Below the pieces are notes generated by a model. The model saw nothing but the letters and a program-made list of their open reading frames with translations. It ran no database searches and was not told the DNA's origin. This document shows positions 16,988-27,300 of a DNA stretch of 64,000 nt, piece by piece. This DNA comes from an uncultured Flavobacteriaceae bacterium (GTDB lineage: Bacteria > Bacteroidota > Bacteroidia > Flavobacteriales > Flavobacteriaceae): assembly GCA_905479065.1 (NCBI GenBank), contig CAJQLB010000003.1, positions 62,001 to 126,000 of the forward strand, given 5' to 3'. A program made the position numbers and the translations under genes. How positions within the stretch are numbered: the stretch's first letter is position 1; each line of letters begins with the position of its first letter.

Positions 16988-19396
16988 TTAATTTCTTAAA
17001 GGTTTACCAGTTTTTAACATGTGTTGAATGCGTTCTAATGTTTTTCGTTCAGTACAAAGACTCAAAAATGCCTCTCTTTCTAAATCCAACAAATACTGCT
17101 CGCTTACTAATGTGGGCTGTGATAAATCACCTCCTGCCATTACATAAGCAAGTTTGTTGGCAATTTTTTGATCATGTTCACTGATGTATCGACTCGCTTC
17201 CATTGCATCAGTACCGACTAAAAACATTCCCAGTGCTTGTTTACCCAATACCTTGACATCTTTACGCCTAACAGGTTGTGTGTACCCGCTGTCTGCCATC
17301 AATCTTGCATGGGCTTTGGCTGTAGCAATTTGTCTGTCTCTATTCACAACAACGATGTCCTTTCCTTTTTGTAAGATTCCCAAATCGAATGCTTCGTAAG
17401 CTGAAGTCGCAACTTTGGCCATTCCAACAGTTAGAAAATAATCTTGTAATACGTTAAGTTCAACATCTCCCGTGTGAAAAGTGTCAGAGGCTCGAAGAGC
17501 CATTTCTTTTGAACCGGCACCGCCAGGAATAACTCCAACGCCAAATTCGACTAAACCTATATATGTTTCCGCAGCAGCAACTACTTTGTCTGCATGCATT
17601 GATAATTCACAAGCTCCACCCAATGATAATCCATGAGGAGCAACAACAGTTGGAATGGAGGAATATCGCATGCGCATGACAGTATCTTGAAAATATTTAA
17701 TGGCCATATTCAACTCATCATATTCTTGTTCTACAGCCATCATAAAAATCATTCCAATATTTGCTCCTACTGAAAAGTTTGATCCTTGATTACCTATAAC
17801 AAGTCCGTCAAAATCTTTTTCAGCAAAATCTACAGCCTTATTCAGACCCGCAAGGACATCTCCGCCAATACTATTCATTTTAGATTGAAACTCACAATTT
17901 AAAATTCCATCACCTAAATCTTCAATTACAACCTCAGAGTTTTTGAAAACTTTATTGGATTCTCTGATATTATCAAGAATGATGAAAGACTCTTGACCAG
18001 GCTGTTTCATTTGCGATTTTGAAGAAATATCATAAAAATAGGTTGCACCATGTTTTATAGTATAAAAGGTCGTAATTCCCTCTTTCAACATATTTAAGAC
18101 CCATGGTGCTGGTTCATGACCTTCTTCCTTCATTAAGGATATCCCTGTTTCGACACCTATTGCGTCCCAAATTTCAAACGGTCCATTTTCCCATCCAAAG
18201 CCAGCTTTCATGGCGTCATCTATACGATATAATTCGTCTGAAATTTCTGGTATTCTATTTTGAACATAAGCGAACATGGCTCCAAAATTTTTCCTATAAA
18301 AAGTACCTGCTTTATCTTTCCCATTAATTAATACACTAAACCTATCAATAGGTTTATCGATTGTTTTGGTTAATTCCAAAGTGGCAAATTTGGCTTTTTT
18401 GGAGGGCCTATATTCCAAAGTGTTTAGATCTAAAGAAAGAATTTCTTTTTTACCTTGTTCATTTACTGATTTTTTGTAGAAGCCTTGACCAGTTTTACTG
18501 CCTAACCATTGGTTGTCCATCATTGTTTTTATAAAATCAGGCAATTTGAATAAATCATGCGCTTCGTCATTGGGACAATTTTGATGTATTCCATTGGCTA
18601 CATGTACCAGGGTGTCTAACCCCACAACATCAACGGTTCTAAAAGTCGCAGACTTCGGCCGTCCAATTACTGGACCTGTCAATTTATCAATTTCTTCCAC
18701 TGTTAAATCGAGTTCATTGACTTGATGGAAAAGACTTTGAATTCCAAATATACCAATCCTGTTACCAATAAATGCAGGGGTGTCTTTTGCTAAAACAGAG
18801 GTTTTTCCCAAAAACTTCTCACCGTACTCCATTAGAAAAGAAGTGATTTCTGGAAGGCAATCAGGACCTGGTACGACCTCAAAAAGTTTTAAATATCGTG
18901 GAGGGTTAAAAAAGTGTGTGACAGCAAAATGTTTTCTGAAATCTTCAGAACGTCCTTCATTCATAAAAGAGATTGGAATTCCTGATGTATTGGACGACAC
19001 TATTGTTCCAGGTTTCCGATATTTCTCTATCTGTTCGAAAACTTGCTGCTTAATATCCAATCGCTCAACAACAACCTCCATAATCCAATCAACATCCTTG
19101 ACTTTCTCAAGGTCATCCTCTAAATTACCTGTTGTAATTCTTGATGTAAATTTTTTACTGTAGATTGGAGATGGTTTTGATTTTAATGCAGTTGTTAACG
19201 CATCATTTACAAGACGGTTTCTAACCATTTTGTCGTTTAGAGTCAGGTTTTTAGCTTTCTCTTTATCCGTTAATTCCCTAGGGACGATGTCCAATAGAAG
19301 TACATCAACGCCTATATTGGCAAAATGACATGCAATACCGCTTCCCATAATTCCAGATCCAACAATGGCTACTTTTTTTATTCTACGCTTACTCAT
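16988..19396 (-). CDS. fadN: Bifunctional 3-hydroxyacyl-CoA dehydrogenase / enoyl-CoA hydratase
   Basis: An 802-residue multidomain enzyme. The NAD-binding Rossmann motif GSGIMG is at 13-18, and the first hydroxyacyl-CoA dehydrogenase half runs to ~310 with catalytic segment THFFNPPRYLKLFEVV. A second 3HCDH C-terminal domain follows (~355-445, GFGWENGPFEIWDAIG). The enoyl-CoA hydratase/crotonase domain lies at ~485-690 with GLSLGGACELSMHADK and LVEFGVGVIPGGAG carrying the two catalytic Glu. This order (dehydrogenase first, hydratase last) is that of B. subtilis FadN, opposite to E. coli FadB. It carries out the hydration and NAD-dependent oxidation steps of beta-oxidation. It sits between marR (17-bp gap) and fadA (3-bp gap) in one operon. 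Confidence 0.93.
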   Translation of the reverse strand: MSKRRIKKVAIVGSGIMGSGIACHFANIGVDVLLLDIVPRELTDKEKAKNLTLNDKMVRNRLVNDALTTALKSKPSPIYSKKFTSRITTGNLEDDLEKVKDVDWIMEVVVERLDIKQQVFEQIEKYRKPGTIVSSNTSGIPISFMNEGRSEDFRKHFAVTHFFNPPRYLKLFEVVPGPDCLPEITSFLMEYGEKFLGKTSVLAKDTPAFIGNRIGIFGIQSLFHQVNELDLTVEEIDKLTGPVIGRPKSATFRTVDVVGLDTLVHVANGIHQNCPNDEAHDLFKLPDFIKTMMDNQWLGSKTGQGFYKKSVNEQGKKEILSLDLNTLEYRPSKKAKFATLELTKTIDKPIDRFSVLINGKDKAGTFYRKNFGAMFAYVQNRIPEISDELYRIDDAMKAGFGWENGPFEIWDAIGVETGISLMKEEGHEPAPWVLNMLKEGITTFYTIKHGATYFYDISSKSQMKQPGQESFIILDNIRESNKVFKNSEVVIEDLGDGILNCEFQSKMNSIGGDVLAGLNKAVDFAEKDFDGLVIGNQGSNFSVGANIGMIFMMAVEQEYDELNMAIKYFQDTVMRMRYSSIPTVVAPHGLSLGGACELSMHADKVVAAAETYIGLVEFGVGVIPGGAGSKEMALRASDTFHTGDVELNVLQDYFLTVGMAKVATSAYEAFDLGILQKGKDIVVVNRDRQIATAKAHARLMADSGYTQPVRRKDVKVLGKQALGMFLVGTDAMEASRYISEHDQKIANKLAYVMAGGDLSQPTLVSEQYLLDLEREAFLSLCTERKTLERIQHMLKTGKPLRN

Positions 19397-19413
19397 TATC
19401 TATGAAATAGGTT

Positions 19414-19848
19414 TTAGTTATAAATTCTTTTGTTAATAATCATGTCGTTGATGGTCTCTGTAACCTCATAAAAATGTTGAAGTTGTTCTTCTGACACTTT
19501 TGATTTTATGGCTTCATTGAAAATAAGGACGCGCTCTCTAGAGTAATCCCTTTTTTCTTTTCCAAAATCAGTTAGGTGAATTAAAACACCCCTTCCATCT
19601 TCAGGATTAGGTTTACGTTCAATCAACCCTTTTTCTTCCATTGTTTTTAAAGTTCGTGACAAACTAGTTGCTTCCATTCCCATTTTTGGCCCCAAGCTCG
19701 TAGAGGGTGTTCCACCGTCAGGATCAATACTTAATAGAGTAAATCCAGTTGCCATAGTCGTGTCAAATTTGGAAGCTTCTTCATTATACATCTTAATTAC
19801 TGCTAACCAAGTGGTTCTCAGTAAATAATCAATGGTTTTATCTTTCAT
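19414..19848 (-). CDS. MarR family transcriptional regulator of the fad operon
   Basis: A 144-residue regulator from the ATG at 19848 (MKDKTIDYLL). The longer frame to 19869 begins with a TTG and would run into the promoter, so I reject it. The winged helix-turn-helix lies around residues 45-100: MGMEATSLSRTLKTMEEKGL is the recognition-helix region, and RKPNPEDGRGVLIHLTDFG is the wing with the Asp-x-Arg pattern typical of MarR. The N- and C-terminal helices form the dimer interface. It is the first gene of marR-fadN-fadA-fadE, the usual place for a local repressor released by acyl-CoA or fatty acid. A 30-bp perfect palindrome just upstream (19877-19906) abuts its own promoter element, which points to autoregulation. 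The ligand is inferred, not seen. Confidence 0.92.
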   Translation of the reverse strand: MKDKTIDYLLRTTWLAVIKMYNEEASKFDTTMATGFTLLSIDPDGGTPSTSLGPKMGMEATSLSRTLKTMEEKGLIERKPNPEDGRGVLIHLTDFGKEKRDYSRERVLIFNEAIKSKVSEEQLQHFYEVTETINDMIINKRIYN

Positions 19849-19866
19849 GTTCGTAATTATATGACA

Positions 19867-19874
19867 CAAAGATA
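19867..19874 (-). promoter_or_regulatory. Bacteroidota -7 promoter element of the marR-fad operon
   Basis: TATCTTTG on the minus strand, a perfect match to the Bacteroidota consensus TAnnTTTG. A transcript start about 7 bases downstream (near 19860) leaves a ~12-base leader before the marR ATG at 19848. A clear -33 TTTG is not seen at the expected distance, because the palindrome occupies that place. Confidence 0.6.
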
Positions 19875-19876
19875 CT

Positions 19877-19906
19877 AAAAAATACTATGCATGCATAGTA
19901 TTTTTT
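19877..19906. promoter_or_regulatory. Candidate MarR operator (30-bp perfect palindrome)
   Basis: A core of TACTATGCA/TGCATAGTA flanked by six A and six T bases, symmetric with no loop. It begins 2 bp upstream of the -7 element and covers the spacer and -33 region of the marR promoter, so a bound dimer would block RNA polymerase. MarR proteins bind palindromes of about this size. Because of the A and T tracts it could also act as a terminator for the acyl-CoA ligase gene, which ends 38 bp away. Confidence 0.65.
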
Positions 19907-19943
19907 AAATTATAATAATGAGTGTGGTGTAGAAAGTTGTTGT

Positions 19944-21716
19944 TTAAGGACGGTAAATAGCTTCGATTAGTGTAGCGTATTTTTCTTTGATAACTTTACG
20001 TTTCATTTTCATTGTAGGAGTGAGGTGACCCTCATCGATTGACCAAATTTCAGGTGTGAGTTTGAATTTTTTAATTTGCTCCCATTTGCCAAAGTTTTGA
20101 TTACAAACATCAATTTCTCTTTGAATTCGGTCAACGATAATTTGAGAATTGGTGATGTCTGTAAAATGTGTACCAATAGATTGTTGTTTTTTAGCAATCC
20201 ATCCCTCTATGAATTCAAAATTTGGTTGAATTAAAGCAGCAGGCATTTTTTCACCTTCACCAATAACTAAAATTTGTTCGATAAAACGGGATTGTTTCAA
20301 TTGATTTTCCAACAATGACGGAACGACGTACTTACCTCCTGATGTTTTAAACATATCTTTTTTCCTGTCTGTAATTTTAAGAAAACCATCTTCACAAATT
20401 TCTCCAATGTCACCCGTGTGAAAATAGCCATCAGATATCACTTCTGCGGTCTTATCCTTGTCTTTAAAATAACCTTGCATAACATTTGGTCCTTTCACTA
20501 ATATTTCTCCATCATCAGCAATTTTAACAGTAACATTATCGATAACGCGACCAACACTTCCAACTTTAAACCCGCCATTTCTTTGATCATTGACCGAGAC
20601 CACAGGTGAGGTTTCTGTTAAGCCATACCCTTCCATAATTGGCATTTCTGCAGCAGCAAAAACACGTGTTAATCGTGTTTGTAGGGCGGCACTTCCTGAA
20701 ACCATTAAATCCAGATTACCTCCTAAGCCTTCTTTCCATTTACTAAAAATAAGTTTTCGAGCTAATGCTAATTGTCGCTCATAGAACCATCCGTTTTGAC
20801 CATAAGGTTCATACTTTAAACCCAAGCTAACAGCCCAAAAAAATAATAGTTTTTTAATGCCTTTTAATTCACTTCCTTTAGCGACAATTTTGTCATATAC
20901 TTTTTCGTAAAGCCTTGGAACAGCGGTCATTACGTTTGGCTTTATTTCTTTTAAATTATCACTCATCTTATCAATGGATTCTGCAAAATAAATTTCAACA
21001 CCGCAGTATTGATATAAGTATAAAATCATGCGTTCAAATACATGACAAACTGGTAAAAAACTTAAAGCCTTAGAATTTCCGTGATCAAAAGGAACACGTT
21101 TTTCACTTTCTAATACGTTCGAAACAATGTTATCATGTGATAACATAACACCTTTTGGTTTTCCCGTTGTACCTGATGTGTAGATGAGAGTTGCAAGATC
21201 ATTGGGTTTAACTTTCTTTTTTTGAGTATCAACCTCAGATTGATTACCCGTATCTAATCCAAGTTTCAAAACGTCACTCCAACTTTTTTCATTAGCAATA
21301 TCATTGAAAGTAAAGACTTCTTTTAAGGTCGTTTTTCCCTTAATTGCATTGAGTTTTGTCAGGATATCTTGATCAGATACAAAGCAATATGAGGCTTCAG
21401 AGTGATTCAAGATATACTCGTAGTCCTCTTTTGATATCGTGGGATAAATGGGAACATTTTGTGCACCAATTTGTAAAATTCCGATATCCACAATATTCCA
21501 TTCAGTTCTGTTAGTAGATGAAATGACAGCAATTTTATCATTTGCTTTGACTCCAAGCCTCAGTAAGCCTCTACTTATCGTATTTGCTAAATCAATGTAT
21601 TCTTGAGTAGAAGTAGATTTCCATTTCCCTCCGTGTTTTGTTATAAATGCATTTTTAAGGTTGTAGGTGTTAAGTTGGTAATATGGAAAATCAAATATGC
21701 GCGTAATCTTCATCAC
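19944..21716 (-). CDS. fadD: Long-chain fatty acid-CoA ligase (AMP-forming)
   Basis: A 590-residue member of the adenylate-forming enzymes, which activates fatty acids to acyl-CoA with ATP. The P-loop-like AMP-binding motif is IYTSGTTGKPKGVMLSH at about 177-193, followed by LPVCHVFERM (linker), the A5 motif EGYGLTETSP and the hinge segment HTGDIGEICEDGFLKITDRKKDM, all in the expected order. There is no signal peptide; such ligases are cytoplasmic or peripheral to the inner membrane. It is directly upstream of marR-fadNAE on the same strand and supplies their substrate, but the palindrome and promoter between them suggest the fad operon has its own start. The FACS call is strong; chain length is not readable. 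Confidence 0.92.
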   Translation of the reverse strand: MMKITRIFDFPYYQLNTYNLKNAFITKHGGKWKSTSTQEYIDLANTISRGLLRLGVKANDKIAVISSTNRTEWNIVDIGILQIGAQNVPIYPTISKEDYEYILNHSEASYCFVSDQDILTKLNAIKGKTTLKEVFTFNDIANEKSWSDVLKLGLDTGNQSEVDTQKKKVKPNDLATLIYTSGTTGKPKGVMLSHDNIVSNVLESEKRVPFDHGNSKALSFLPVCHVFERMILYLYQYCGVEIYFAESIDKMSDNLKEIKPNVMTAVPRLYEKVYDKIVAKGSELKGIKKLLFFWAVSLGLKYEPYGQNGWFYERQLALARKLIFSKWKEGLGGNLDLMVSGSAALQTRLTRVFAAAEMPIMEGYGLTETSPVVSVNDQRNGGFKVGSVGRVIDNVTVKIADDGEILVKGPNVMQGYFKDKDKTAEVISDGYFHTGDIGEICEDGFLKITDRKKDMFKTSGGKYVVPSLLENQLKQSRFIEQILVIGEGEKMPAALIQPNFEFIEGWIAKKQQSIGTHFTDITNSQIIVDRIQREIDVCNQNFGKWEQIKKFKLTPEIWSIDEGHLTPTMKMKRKVIKEKYATLIEAIYRP

Positions 21717-21798
21717 TATGAATTATGAAAGTTATAGAATGTGCAAAGTATGAAAATTATGATGTATATCAAACAACATTAAAAGACGACACTTTAAA

Positions 21799-24234
21799 TT
21801 ATTGTTTTATAATTTTAAAGCTTTGAACCTCCTTGTCAGTCTTAAGTTTTAAGAGGTAAACTCCAGAGGCTAGTGTTGAACAATTTATTGCTGTGTTATG
21901 TGATTGCCCTTTCGAGTTTAATACTAATTGTCCACTAAGATTATATATGTCAATGTCAAAATCCTTTACCGAACTATCAATAAATAACAATTCTTTTAAG
22001 GGATTCGGATACAACCTAAATTTCGTACCCAGTGATGCGTCCAAACTTAGTGTGTTTTGGAGAAGATTAATTTTTAAATCATCAAAATAAAAGCCATCTC
22101 CTGTGACACCGAAATCTGAAATTAGTGAGAACCGAAGAAGTATTGACTCTCCAATGTAACCTTTTAAATCAATAAATTCTGAAACCCATGTACTTTGTGA
22201 GCCGTCGTAAAGTGGTTCACCGCTCGCATTACTCTGGTTAGTGACGCCTTCATTGGTAAAGTTTCCACATTGAGGAATCCAAGAATTACCGTTATCTATG
22301 GACACCTCAATTTGAACATAATCGTAATTAGATTCAATATCCCATTTTGCTTGAAAAGTTAAATTGGCGTCGGTTACTCCAAATAAGTCAATTGAATTAG
22401 ACAGCGTTAAGTAACTATTTTCCCCGTTGGCATAATTTGATCCAGGAGAATCTGTTATAGAACTAAACGTTGAAACGTAGTCCTCCGTTGTTGTTGACCA
22501 CGATGTCGTTGTCCAATTTGTGTTGGTATCATCACCTGGATCGTTCAAAAATATTGATGGTTCACCATATGTTTTGGTCAGTGTTTGTTTTTCAGAAAAC
22601 AAACCGTTGTCAATTATGAGGTCATAGGTGTATGTGTCTCCAGTAAGTATTGCTGGATTTAAATTGATCGCTATGCTGCCATCAATTGTTTCCAAATAAC
22701 TCAAATTATTAAAAGTCGCAGCGCTACCTACTGCTAAAATATTATCACTCACAGGGGTAACGTTTACTGTGAAAACTCCTGGCTCGCTCAACCCAATTCT
22801 TTTTAAACGGAATTGTGCATCGGTCACAATATCATTGGTGTAGTTGGACGATAAATCTGTTAATGCTGCATAATTCCCGACAAATTTTGCCGCACTCAAA
22901 TTATGAAACACCATCTCTTTACAGATGCTTTCAATGGAAGAAGCTGCTGGCCAAAAACTAGCTCCTATTTCAGGAGTCATGGCATAAATTTTTTCTCTTG
23001 TTCCTCCATTTTCCGTTTCCAAAAGACCATACATGAAATCATCGCTATCCCCTGCTGCAGGGTACAAGTCGGAGGCTATAATATTAGCATATCCGTTCTG
23101 TGATACCATCGTCTTTGATAATGCAACGAAGGTATCGTTGTCTTCGGTAGGTTGGTTGAAATCGTATCCAAAAGGATATAGAAGTAATTGACTGTAGGAA
23201 TGATTATTTAACGCAATTTTAAATTCATGCAATTCAATAAAATAACGAACTGCCTTACTTTCTGGCTCTGAAAATGGCATGGTTCCCGCATAGGTGTTAT
23301 CAGAAGTGTTATTAGATGTTCCAGCAGTGTTCCATACTTCTTCTCCCTCTGGTGTAACGTATGAATAATTTCTATTTAAATCGACACCATAACTTCCATT
23401 TTGGTTGTCTTTTCTGTTTTTCCTCCACAACCCGCCTCCAAAAGGGTTGGTTGTTTCATTGTAAATGTAGCCGTCAGGATTGACTATCGGGATAAAAAAT
23501 AATTCTGTGTTATCAATTATCGCTTTTACATCGGTATCGGTATCGTAATTTTCTAAAAGGTACCACATGTAAAAAATTAATTGTTGAAGTGATGCGGGTT
23601 CTCGTGCGTGGTGAATCGCTGTATAAAGAATTTGCGATTCTTCCTCACTTGTTTCAGGATTGTCAGAAATTTTGACCCATTGTAAATAACGTCCCTCTTG
23701 GGTTTGATGTTTGTGAGGTAATGAGGTATCTAAAGGGTCTTTAATGTCAGCTCTGGTGGTGATTAAATTAGGGTACTGAGTTTTCATGTCATCTAACTCT
23801 TGAAGCATCTCTGAATAGGTGTAAAAGCCACCAAAATCATTTGGGTCTTTGATATCGTAATTGAAAGGTGTAACATAATCTGCAGATGTTGTATTACAAG
23901 AAGAATTTTTAGTTCTGTCTAGCGTCACAAAATTATTGTAATCAGATTTATTTCTTGCAACATAGTAGGATTTGACATCTTCAATAACAATTTCTACGGT
24001 ATATCCCATAGATTGTGCTTTTTCGATTTCTTTTTCAGAAAAGTCTGATTCAAATGAGTTGTTTTTTTTGTGGAAACCATGATCTAACGAAATCCCTTGA
24101 GACTCTAAAAATTCGACATCAGAGGGTTGGTCATAGTAAATTTTTGCTCTGTGGTATATTTCTGAAATACTCTGGGCATTTAGGTTAAAGGCCGAGATCA
24201 TTATTATAATGAAAATAGAAAGTATTTTTTTCAT
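21799..24234 (-). CDS. M14 family zinc carboxypeptidase with T9SS sorting domain
   Basis: An 811-residue exported enzyme. Signal peptide residues 1-20 (FNLNAQ). The carboxypeptidase domain spans ~130-450: zinc motif HHAREPAS near 205 (His and Glu ligands), VNPDGY, DLNRNYSY, a third His in NNHSYSQLLLYPFG, and the catalytic Glu in AMTPEIGASFWP near 420. Next comes a beta-rich segment (~460-560), a lectin/MAM-like domain with NDPGDDTNTNWTTTSW and DGFYFDDLKI (~565-725), and the C-terminal ~75 residues with FRLYPNPLKELLFID and IYNLSGQLV, a type A T9SS sorting signal. It should be secreted across the outer membrane by the type IX system and cleave C-terminal residues from extracellular peptides. 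It is monocistronic. Confidence 0.92.
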   Translation of the reverse strand: MKKILSIFIIIMISAFNLNAQSISEIYHRAKIYYDQPSDVEFLESQGISLDHGFHKKNNSFESDFSEKEIEKAQSMGYTVEIVIEDVKSYYVARNKSDYNNFVTLDRTKNSSCNTTSADYVTPFNYDIKDPNDFGGFYTYSEMLQELDDMKTQYPNLITTRADIKDPLDTSLPHKHQTQEGRYLQWVKISDNPETSEEESQILYTAIHHAREPASLQQLIFYMWYLLENYDTDTDVKAIIDNTELFFIPIVNPDGYIYNETTNPFGGGLWRKNRKDNQNGSYGVDLNRNYSYVTPEGEEVWNTAGTSNNTSDNTYAGTMPFSEPESKAVRYFIELHEFKIALNNHSYSQLLLYPFGYDFNQPTEDNDTFVALSKTMVSQNGYANIIASDLYPAAGDSDDFMYGLLETENGGTREKIYAMTPEIGASFWPAASSIESICKEMVFHNLSAAKFVGNYAALTDLSSNYTNDIVTDAQFRLKRIGLSEPGVFTVNVTPVSDNILAVGSAATFNNLSYLETIDGSIAINLNPAILTGDTYTYDLIIDNGLFSEKQTLTKTYGEPSIFLNDPGDDTNTNWTTTSWSTTTEDYVSTFSSITDSPGSNYANGENSYLTLSNSIDLFGVTDANLTFQAKWDIESNYDYVQIEVSIDNGNSWIPQCGNFTNEGVTNQSNASGEPLYDGSQSTWVSEFIDLKGYIGESILLRFSLISDFGVTGDGFYFDDLKINLLQNTLSLDASLGTKFRLYPNPLKELLFIDSSVKDFDIDIYNLSGQLVLNSKGQSHNTAINCSTLASGVYLLKLKTDKEVQSFKIIKQ

Positions 24235-24344
24235 AACAGGTCACTTTTTTGCGAAGGTATGTTTTTTTATGTTAATCTTGAATGTATTTCACGAGTTGAA
24301 AACCACAAAATTTCATGCATTATCGCAGTAATTTGTGCTCATTA

Positions 24345-27300
24345 TTATTTTGTGGAGTCATGATATTCAATCCATTCTCGGGCATTTACAAAAGCTTCAA
24401 TCCAAGGTGAGACGTCATCGTTTCTTTGTCCAGGATAATTTGCCCAATTCCACTGAAATGTAGAACGTTCTATGTGGGGCATTGTCACGAGGTGTCTTCC
24501 CGAGTTATCACACATCATTGCAACATTGAAATCTGATCCGTTTGGATTTGAAGGATACTCATCATACCCATAAGTTGCTACGATATTATAGGATTCTCTT
24601 GCAAGTGGTAAATCAAACTTTCCCTCACCATGTGATATCCATACACCTAAAGTAGCTCCTGATAATGAAGATAACATGACTGATTTGTTGTCTTCTATTT
24701 TCACAGAGGTAAAAGCACTTTCATGTTTTCCTGAGTCATTGAATGTTAGTTTTCCGTGCTGAGCATGACTTGGGTTTATCAATTCCAATTCCATCCATAG
24801 CTGTGCACCATTGCAAATTCCAACGGATAATGTGTCTTGTCGTTCAAAGAACTTTTGAAGTGCGTTTTTCGCATTGTCATTATATCTAAAAACCCCAGCC
24901 CATCCCTTAGCAGACCCTAAGACATCTGAATTTGAAAATCCACCAACAGCACCAATAAATTGAATGTCTTCAAGTGTTTCTCGTCCTGATATCAAATCTG
25001 TCATGTGTACATCTTTAACATCAAAACCAGCGAGATACATAGCATTTGCCATTTCACGTTCTGAATTACTTCCTTTTTCACGTAAGATGGCTGCTTTTGG
25101 TTTTTTTGATGAAATAAGAGGTAGCTTTCCTGTAAAATGTTTAGGAAACTTAAAAACCAAAGGTTGTCTATGATAGTTCTCAAACCTCGTCTTTGCTAGG
25201 TTATTTTTAGTTTGTTGTTGATCGAGTAAAAATGATGTTTTATACCACGTGTCTCTTAATTCTGATATGATTAACTTGTGGTCAGTGGCATAATTTTTTA
25301 GGTGTAATTGATTGTTTGTGGTTACATTACCAATGTTAATTGCTTCAATTCCTTTTTTAGAAAAAACAGATTCAATTTGATCATTTGTTGATTGAATTAC
25401 AACCCCAACATTTTCTGCAAACAATACTTTGATAGCATCTGTTTCTTGTAATGCTGTCAAATCGATATTAGCACCAATATTATTGTTCGAAAAGCACATT
25501 TCAAGAAGGGTAGTTACCAATCCTCCCGACGCGATGTCATGCCCTGCAACAATTTGTTTTTCTATAATTAAATGTTGGAGGGTATTAAAAACATTTTTCA
25601 GATAACTAGCGCTTTTAACATTGGGGACATCATTACCAATTTTGTTCATTACTTGACCGAACGCACTTCCTCCTAATTTAAATTTTTCTTGAGAAATATT
25701 GATGTAGTAAATACTACCACCACACTCCTGAAATACCGGTTCGATTGTTTTGGAAATGTCATGACAATTAGCTGCAGCAGATATGATAACTGTTCCAGGA
25801 GCGATAACTTCCTCATCTGGATATTTTTGTTTCATTGACAGTGAATCTTTTCCTGTCGGAATATTGATTCCTAAGTCAATTGCAAATTCTGAAATTGCTT
25901 CAACTGCTTCATACAGTCGTGCGTCTTCACCTTCATTTTTACAAGGCCACATCCAATTCGCTGACAATGAGACACTTTTCAAGCCTTCCTTCAGGGGAGC
26001 CCAAACAATGTTGGTTAAGGCCTCAGCAATAGAGTTTCGACTTCCGGCCGTTGGGTTTATGAGAGCTGAAATTGGTGAATGTCCAATGGAAGTGGCAACT
26101 CCCTCTTTCCCTTTAAAGTCTAAAGCCATCACGCCAAGGTTATTTAATGGTAATTGCAAAGTTCCAGCACACTGTTGTTTTGCAACTTTACCACCAACAC
26201 ATCGATCTACCTTATTAGTTAGCCAATCTTTGCAAGCCACAGACTCTAATTGTAAAACTTGCTTTAAGTAATGGTCAAAGTTTTCGCTATTATAATAAAT
26301 GGGGTCATAATTTCTAGAAATAACAACATCATTCATGATTGTTTTTGGAGAACTACCAAACATGTCACTGAGCTCTAAATCCATTGGTTTTTCACCTCTT
26401 GATTTAGATTTAAAGGTAAATCGGTGATCTCCGGTGACATCTCCGACGACGTATATGGGTGCTCGTTCACGATTTGCAATTCTGTTGAGTGTGTCAATAT
26501 TTTTGTCTGAAATAACCAATCCCATGCGCTCCTGAGACTCATTTCCTATAATTTCTTTGGCAGAAAGTGTTGGATCCCCAACGGGTAATTGGTCCAAATC
26601 AATTAAACCACCTGTTTCCTCAACGAGTTCTGACAAGCAATTCAGATGTCCACCTGCACCGTGATCGTGAATTGATACAATATTATTCTCTTTACTTTCT
26701 ACCATACCTCTAATGGCGTTAGCAGCACGTTTCTGCATTTCAGGGTTAGAACGTTGTACCGCATTTAATTCAATACCTGAAGCAAATTCGCCAGTATCAG
26801 CTGAGGATACTGCCGCTCCCCCCATACCAATTCGATAGTTGTCTCCTCCTAATATGACGATTTTGTCATAATTTTGAGGTTTGTCTTTTAGCGCTTGATT
26901 TGCCTTACCATAACCGATCCCACCTGCCTGCATAATTACTTTGTCATAACCCAGTTTTCTATTCTCTTCCTCATGTTCAAAGGTTAGCACAGACCCACAG
27001 ATTAGAGGTTGGCCAAATTTATTACCAAAATCAGAAGCACCGTTAGACGCTTTTATCAAGATATCCATAGGTGTTTGATATAACCAAGTCCGTTCGCTTA
27101 ATTTTTTCTCCCATGCTCTATGTTCTTCTAAACGAGGGTATGAGGTCATGTAAACGGCTGTGCCTGCCAAAGGCAATGAACCTTTTCCTCCAGCCAATCG
27201 ATCTCTTATTTCTCCTCCAGAGCCTGTAGCAGCGCCATTGAAAGGTTCGACTGTTGTTGGAAAATTGTGAGTTTCTGCTTTTACAGAAATGACAGAGTCA

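Noticed and set aside
19849-19869. N-terminal extension of MarR from a TTG codon
   Set aside because: It overlaps the -7 promoter element; the ATG at 19848 is normal for the family.
25783-26271. 162-codon plus-strand frame inside purL
   Set aside because: Antisense shadow of a strongly conserved gene.
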